Source: Duganella sp. 1224
GTDB taxonomy: Bacteria > Pseudomonadota > Gammaproteobacteria > Burkholderiales > Burkholderiaceae_D
Direction: 5' to 3'
Length of the DNA stretch: 64,000 bases
Assembly: GCF_013408245.1 (NCBI RefSeq)
Contig: NZ_JACBYS010000005.1
Span: 124,001 to 188,000 of the forward strand
A program made the translations under genes and the position numbers. Of this stretch, positions 59,514 to 64,000 are shown one piece after another (position 1 is the first letter of the stretch; each line of letters starts with the position of its first letter). The notes under the pieces were generated by a model. That model was not told where the DNA came from, did no database searches, and saw nothing but the letters and a program-made list of their open reading frames with translations.

Positions 59514-60509
59514 ATGCCCGCAAAGAAAACCGACGCCGCCGCGCTGACGATGGAAGACCTGGCCAAGCTGGCCGGCGTGTCCAAGATCACCGTGTCGCGG
59601 GCGTTGCGCGACAGCCCGCTGGTCACGCCCGAGACGCGCGAGAAGATCCGCGCGCTGGCCGAGCAGCAGGGCTATCGCCTGAATGTGAGCGCGCGCAACC
59701 TGCGCATGGGCCGCAGCTATTCGGTGGCGGTGGTGGTGGAAATGACACCGGTGCGCGGCCGGCCGATGTCCGATCCGTATCCGCTGGAGCTGCTGGGCGG
59801 CATCACGCAGGAACTGACGACGGCCGGCTACAGTGTTGTTTTGACGTCAAAGCAGCTGATGAACACGGCGCCGGTGATGGGCGCGGACGGCTTGATCCTG
59901 CTGGGCCAGGGCTCGCACGGCGAGGCGGTGCGCACCTTGCAGCAGACCGGCATGCCGCTGGTGGTGTGGGGCGCGCCGGAGAAGGGCGCCGACTACATCG
60001 TGGTGGGCTCGGACAACCGCAAGGGTGGCATCAGCGCGGCCGAGCGCTTCATCGCGCAGGGCCGGCAGAAACTGGTTTTCCTGGGCGACGTTGACCACGC
60101 CGAGGTGCAGGAGCGCTGCGCCGGCTTCATCGACGCCATGGGCGGCGCGGCCGCCGTGCACATCATCCGGCCGAAGGCGTTCACCTTCGAGGCCGGCTTT
60201 GACAGCATTTCGGCGCTGCTGAAAAAGAAGGGCGCGTCGTTCGACGGCGTGTTTGCCGCCAGCGACCTGCTGGCCATGGGCGCGATCCGCGCGCTGGCCG
60301 AGAAGAATTTGCGGGTGCCGGAGAACGTCTCCGTCATCGGTTACGACGATACACCCGGCGCGGCCAGTTTCGTGCCGCCGCTGACCAGCGTGCACCAGTA
60401 TCTGCGCGACGGCGGCGTGTTGTTGGCTAAAAAGATGTTGGGCCTGATCGAAGGCCACCCGGTCGCTTCCGAAATGCTGCCGACCACCCTGATGGTACGC
60501 CAGACCTAG
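59514..60509 (+). CDS. LacI family transcriptional regulator
   Basis: 331 residues from MPAKKTDAAALTMEDLAKLAGV; the frame extends upstream through the operators but that start is unlikely. The helix-turn-helix TMEDLAKLAGVSKITVSRALRDSPLVTPETREKI and the hinge (NVSARNLRMGRSYSVAVVV) are canonical, followed by the sugar-binding domain (FDGVFAASDLLAMGAIRALAEKNLRVPENVSVIGYDD). It stands between the divergent TonB receptor and the GH65-pgmB-MFS operon, and probably represses both until an alpha-glucoside is present. Confidence 0.93.
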   Translation: MPAKKTDAAALTMEDLAKLAGVSKITVSRALRDSPLVTPETREKIRALAEQQGYRLNVSARNLRMGRSYSVAVVVEMTPVRGRPMSDPYPLELLGGITQELTTAGYSVVLTSKQLMNTAPVMGADGLILLGQGSHGEAVRTLQQTGMPLVVWGAPEKGADYIVVGSDNRKGGISAAERFIAQGRQKLVFLGDVDHAEVQERCAGFIDAMGGAAAVHIIRPKAFTFEAGFDSISALLKKKGASFDGVFAASDLLAMGAIRALAEKNLRVPENVSVIGYDDTPGAASFVPPLTSVHQYLRDGGVLLAKKMLGLIEGHPVASEMLPTTLMVRQT

Positions 60510-60596
60510 TTTTTCCAGAAAATCGCCAAAAAAAAGGAAAAACCAGGCGCTTTTGTAAATTCAAACCGCTTTGAATAGCTCTCTAAGGAATTCGTC

Positions 60597-62918
60597 GTGC
60601 AGAAACACACTTATCCGCTTGAAGCCTGGTGCATCCGCGAAACCAGCTTCGATACCGCCTCCCACTTCCTCGACGAGACGCTGTTCGCGCTGGGCAATGG
60701 CTACATCGGCCTGCGCGGCACCGCCGAGGAAGGCTACAGCGGTCCGGCCGGCACCTCGCTGGATGGCACTTACCTGAACGGTTTCTACGAGTCGGAACCG
60801 ATCGTCTATCCGGAAACGGCATACGCGCTGGCCAAGGTCAACCAGTTCATGCTGAACGTGCCGAACGCGAAAGGCATCGGGCTGTGGCTGGACGGCGAGC
60901 GCTTCGACCTGCTGACCGGCACCGTGCAGACCTACGAGCGCGTGCTGGATTTCCGCACCGGCCTGCTGACGCGCGTGGTCGAGTGGACCTCGCCGCAAGG
61001 CCGCAGCGCGCGTGTGCGCAGCCGCCGCCTGGTCAGCTTCGACAACAAGCACCTGTTTGCGATCGAGTTCGAGGTGACGCCGCTGGCCAATGTGGGCACG
61101 CTGCGGCTGGAGTCGGCGCTGGATGGCGCGGTGAAGAATCTGGAGGCGGGCGACGATCCGCGCGTGGGATCGGCGGTGTCCGGCCCGACGCTGCACATGA
61201 TCGACAGCGAGCAAACCGGCAGCCTGTCGGCGCTGGTGCAGAAGACGCACAACAGCGGCTTCACCCTGGTCAGCGCGACCGAGACGGTGCTGAGCGCCGC
61301 ATTGCCGGCGGCGACGGCGCAGGAAGGCCAGCGGCTGACGCACACCTGGGAGCTGGCCGCCAGCGCCGGGCAGCCGGTCACGCTCACCAAGTACGGCAGC
61401 TACTACTCGTCGCGCGACTACGACGCGCAGGAGCTGATGTGGCGCAGCAAGGACACGCTGTCCAGCGCCGCCGCCGCCGGCTTCGACGCGCTGCGCCTGG
61501 CGCAGGAACAGTACCTGGCTGACTTCTGGCAGCAGGCCGACGTGCAGATCGCCGGCGACGACGCGCTGCAGCAAGGCATGCACTTCAACCAGTTCCACCT
61601 GCTGCAGTCGGTGGGCCGCGACGGCAAGACCAACATCTCCGCCAAGGGCGTGACCGGCGAAGGCTACGAAGGCCACTATTTCTGGGATACGGAAATCTAC
61701 ATCTTCCCGTTCTTCCTGTATTCCAAGCCGGAGATCGCGCGCAAGCTGCTGGAGTACCGCTACGCCGGCCTGCCGAAGGCACGCGAGCGCGCGCGCCAGA
61801 TGTCGCATGACAAGGGCGCGCTGTACCCGTGGCGCACCATCGCCGGCGACGAGTGCTCGGCCTACTTCCCGGCGGGGACGGCGCAGTACCACATCAACGC
61901 CGATATCGCCTATTCGATCAAGACCTACATGGAAGCAACCGGCGACCAAGATTACCTGATCCAGGCCGGTGCGGAAATCGTCATGGAGACGGCGCGCATC
62001 TGGACCGGCATCGGTTCCTACGACCGCGAGGGCCGCTTCTGCATCAACCAGGTGACGGGGCCTGACGAGTACACGGCGCTGGTCAACAACAACTACTACA
62101 CCAACGCCATGGCGCGGATGCACCTGAACTTCGCGGCCGCCATCGCCGAGCAGTTGCGGGAACAGGCGCCGTCTGAATTCGCGCGCATCGCCGCCGCCAT
62201 GGCGCTGGAGGCGAACGAGCCGGCCGAGTGGCGCCGCGCCGCGTCGCTGATGAATCTTCCGTACGACAGCGCGCTGCAAATCCACGCGCAGGACGACAGC
62301 TTCCTGTCGAAGAAAGTGTGGGACTTCGCCAACACGCCGAAGGAAAACTACCCGCTGCTGCTGAACTACCACCCGATGGTGATCTACCGCCACCAGGTCT
62401 GCAAACAGGCGGACGTGGTGCTGGCGCTGCTGCTGTTGAGCGAACAGTTCTCGCTGGACGACAAGCGCCGCGACTTCGATTACTACGAGGCGGTGACCAC
62501 GCACGATTCGTCGCTGTCCACCTGCATTTTCAGCATCATCGCGGCGGAAGTGGGTTATGAGGACAAGGCCTACGACTACTTCATGGAAACCGCGCGCCTC
62601 GATCTTGACGACACGCACGGCAACACGCACTACGGCGTGCACACGGCGGCGATGGCCGGCACCTGGATGGGCGTGGCCTACGGTTTCGCCGGCATGCGCG
62701 TGGTCGGCGGCGAGCTGCATTTCGCGCCCAAGCTGCCGAAGCAGTGGCAGCACTACACCTTCAAGGTGCACTTCCGCGGCGCGCTGCTGGAGGTGCACGT
62801 GCAGCCAGGCCAGGTGGAATATCGCCTGCTGCAAGGCGAGGTGCTGGACTTTACCCACGGCGGCGAGCACGTCACGCTGACCCTGTCGCAACCAAAGCAA
62901 TCGAGGAGCATGGTATGA
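60597..62918 (+). CDS. Glycoside hydrolase family 65 disaccharide phosphorylase
   Basis: 773 residues, family-typical length. GTG start with AAGGA upstream. GH65 features: the N-terminal beta-sandwich (FALGNGYIGLRGTAEEGY, SLDGTYLNGFYESEPIVYPE), the (alpha/alpha)6 barrel (GEGYEGHYFWDTEIYIFPFF) and the acid catalyst E491 in TGPDEYTALVNNNYYTNAMA. It phosphorolyses an alpha-glucosyl disaccharide (maltose, trehalose, kojibiose or nigerose) to beta-glucose 1-phosphate and sugar. The pgmB gene overlapping its stop (ATGA) uses that product. The exact disaccharide cannot be assigned. Confidence 0.93.
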   Translation: MQKHTYPLEAWCIRETSFDTASHFLDETLFALGNGYIGLRGTAEEGYSGPAGTSLDGTYLNGFYESEPIVYPETAYALAKVNQFMLNVPNAKGIGLWLDGERFDLLTGTVQTYERVLDFRTGLLTRVVEWTSPQGRSARVRSRRLVSFDNKHLFAIEFEVTPLANVGTLRLESALDGAVKNLEAGDDPRVGSAVSGPTLHMIDSEQTGSLSALVQKTHNSGFTLVSATETVLSAALPAATAQEGQRLTHTWELAASAGQPVTLTKYGSYYSSRDYDAQELMWRSKDTLSSAAAAGFDALRLAQEQYLADFWQQADVQIAGDDALQQGMHFNQFHLLQSVGRDGKTNISAKGVTGEGYEGHYFWDTEIYIFPFFLYSKPEIARKLLEYRYAGLPKARERARQMSHDKGALYPWRTIAGDECSAYFPAGTAQYHINADIAYSIKTYMEATGDQDYLIQAGAEIVMETARIWTGIGSYDREGRFCINQVTGPDEYTALVNNNYYTNAMARMHLNFAAAIAEQLREQAPSEFARIAAAMALEANEPAEWRRAASLMNLPYDSALQIHAQDDSFLSKKVWDFANTPKENYPLLLNYHPMVIYRHQVCKQADVVLALLLLSEQFSLDDKRRDFDYYEAVTTHDSSLSTCIFSIIAAEVGYEDKAYDYFMETARLDLDDTHGNTHYGVHTAAMAGTWMGVAYGFAGMRVVGGELHFAPKLPKQWQHYTFKVHFRGALLEVHVQPGQVEYRLLQGEVLDFTHGGEHVTLTLSQPKQSRSMV

Positions 62919-63556
62919 GCCGCTTCAAGGCAGTCATATTCGATCTGGATGGCGTGATCACCGATACCGCCCATTACCACTACCTGGCCTGGAAGGAGCT
63001 GGCGGAATCGCAGGGCGTGCACTTTGACCTGGAGTTCAACGAGCGCCTCAAAGGTATTGACCGCATGGGTTCCCTGGACCTGATCCTGGCGTCGTCCGCG
63101 CGCCAGTACACGCCGGAGGAAAAGCTGGCGCTGGCGGACCGCAAGAACGCGCGCTACCAGGAGCTGATCGCGACCATGTCGTCCAAGGACCTGCTGCCCG
63201 GCGCGGTGGAGGCGCTGGACACCGTGCGCCGCGCCGGCCTGCGCATCGGCCTTGCCTCGGTCAGCAAGAACGCCTTTACGGTGCTGGAGCGCCTGGGCAT
63301 CACCGATAAATTCGATTACGTGGTGGACGCCGCCACCATCGCGCGCGGCAAGCCCGATCCGGAGATTTTCCTCAAGGCCGCGCGGGAGCTGGGGGTGGCG
63401 CCGGCCGACTGTCTGGGCGTGGAGGATGCGGTGGCCGGCGTGGCGGCCATCAAGGCGGCCGGCATGTTCGCACTGGGTATCGGTCATCCCTTCGTGCTGA
63501 GCGAAGCCGATGTGGTCATTACGAGCCTGAGGGAGTTTAACCTCGCCGCCTACTGA
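62915..63556 (+). CDS. pgmB: Beta-phosphoglucomutase
   Basis: 213 residues of the HAD superfamily. D10 and D12 (FDLDGVITDTA) are the nucleophile and acid/base. The beta-PGM signature loop KGIDRMGSLDLIL, the SVSKNA lysine region and the GVEDAVAG magnesium site are present. It converts beta-glucose 1-phosphate from the GH65 enzyme into glucose 6-phosphate. Start overlaps the GH65 stop; GAGGAG lies 9 bases upstream of the ATG. Confidence 0.95.
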   Translation: MSRFKAVIFDLDGVITDTAHYHYLAWKELAESQGVHFDLEFNERLKGIDRMGSLDLILASSARQYTPEEKLALADRKNARYQELIATMSSKDLLPGAVEALDTVRRAGLRIGLASVSKNAFTVLERLGITDKFDYVVDAATIARGKPDPEIFLKAARELGVAPADCLGVEDAVAGVAAIKAAGMFALGIGHPFVLSEADVVITSLREFNLAAY

Positions 63557-63564
63557 ATCCCTGC

Positions 63565-63645
63565 CGTCACTCCGGCGAAAGCCGGAGTCCATACGCCGCA
63601 AGCCAGCCCGCGTTCTATGGATTCCCGCCTGCGCGGGAATGACGG
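63565..63645. repeat. Dispersed intergenic repeat, family 2, copy 3
   Basis: An 81-bp unit with inverted ends CGTCACTCCGGCGAAAGCCGG and CCCGCCTGCGCGGGAATGACGG (shortened matches of the same family as 52782-52871). It lies between pgmB and the MFS gene and may form a hairpin in the operon transcript. Confidence 0.75.
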
Positions 63646-63666
63646 GGGCAGAATATTGGAGACAGC

Positions 63667-64000
63667 ATGAAAAATAACAAAATACTCTTTGCGCTATTCC
63701 TGATCTACTTCGTGTTCGCCATTCTGCTGAACAGCGTGGGCACGGTGATCCTGCAGGTGATCAGCAACTATGGCGTGAGCAAATCTGCCGCCAGCGTGCT
63801 GGAAGGCTTCAAGGATCTGCCGATTGCGGTGGTGTCCTTCCTCGTGGCGTCCTTCCTGCCGCGCATCGGCTACAAGAAGGCGATGCTGATCGGCCTGGCC
63901 ATCGTCACCGCCGCCTGCGTGGCGATGCCGCTGCTGCCGTCCTTCGCCACCACCAAGGCCTTGTTCTTCTGTGTCGGCGTGTCGTTCGCGCTGGTGAAGG
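63667..64000 (+). CDS. MFS transporter, N-terminal part (3' end outside window)
   Basis: 111 residues are visible from MKNNKILFALFLIYFVFAIL, with GGAG upstream of the ATG. At least three membrane helices are present, separated by a conserved-type loop (SFLPRIGYKKAMLIGLAIV). Major facilitator family is the best call. Position after GH65 and pgmB suggests import of the disaccharide across the inner membrane. The gene runs off the window end. Confidence 0.82.
   Translation, partial: MKNNKILFALFLIYFVFAILLNSVGTVILQVISNYGVSKSAASVLEGFKDLPIAVVSFLVASFLPRIGYKKAMLIGLAIVTAACVAMPLLPSFATTKALFFCVGVSFALVK

Noticed and set aside
56819-62900. Long open frames opposite the TonB receptor (56.8-59.3 kb) and GH65 genes
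   Set aside because: Shadow frames caused by high third-position GC; the sense frames have full family motifs.
1-64000. CRISPR arrays, prophage, insertion sequences or anti-phage systems
   Set aside because: No regularly spaced repeats, transposase, integrase or known defence genes were seen; the only repeats are two dispersed intergenic families.

Overview
The window is GC-rich, gene-dense chromosomal DNA from a betaproteobacterium. I infer Oxalobacteraceae (Massilia/Duganella type). The basis is high GC with strong third-position GC bias, many TonB-dependent receptors, secreted M13 peptidases, a bacteriophytochrome, many two-component systems, and two kinds of short intergenic repeat that I associate with that group. 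I see no phage, transposase, plasmid or CRISPR signature.

Layout. 1-7.4 kb: the 3' part of a TonB-dependent receptor, then three tandem paralogous secreted M13 metallopeptidases, each followed by its own terminator. 7.4-11.1 kb: a small lipoprotein, a membrane-anchored cytochrome c5-like protein, tRNA-Arg(CCG), and a periplasmic MBL hydrolase divergent from a LysR regulator. 11.2-15.7 kb (minus strand): a bufferin-type RiPP operon with two Cys-containing precursors (BufA1 and BufA2 types), an MNIO/DUF692 maturase, a DUF2063 partner, DoxX and two alpha/beta hydrolases. 15.9-19.6 kb: a NarL-type response regulator converging on a large beta-propeller sensor kinase. 19.8-24.1 kb: a GH30 glycosidase and a TonB receptor behind a promoter carrying a LacI-type operator. 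24.2-28.6 kb: a bacteriophytochrome kinase and a BaeS/BaeR-like pair. 28.6-32.5 kb: a three-gene membrane dehydrogenase (small subunit, GMC flavoprotein, triheme cytochrome c). 32.5-34.3 kb: LysR divergent from a TauD-type dioxygenase. 34.4-40.5 kb: a CheR/CheB-containing signalling cassette with two hybrid kinases.

41.2-49.1 kb: a purine/nucleoside uptake and catabolism locus made of a deaminase, a Rieske oxygenase, a BMP-type binding protein, a Tsx-like outer-membrane channel, a GntR regulator and divergent ABC ATPase and permease genes. Matching GTATAC-type sites in its intergenic regions suggest one GntR regulon. 49.3-56.7 kb: a PAS chemoreceptor, a ferredoxin, an AraC regulator, an AhpD-like protein, a MoaD/ThiS-like protein paired with an Asp-box repeat protein, a TetR regulator, an MBL hydrolase whose 5' end looks frameshifted, and two small proteins of unknown function. 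56.9-64 kb: an alpha-glucoside use locus with a TonB receptor, a divergent LacI regulator with two phased operators, a GH65 phosphorylase, beta-phosphoglucomutase and the start of an MFS transporter.

The most interesting parts are the two-precursor bufferin operon, the GntR purine regulon with its unassigned Rieske oxygenase, and the MoaD-like/Asp-box pair. All functional calls come from reading motifs; no database search was run.
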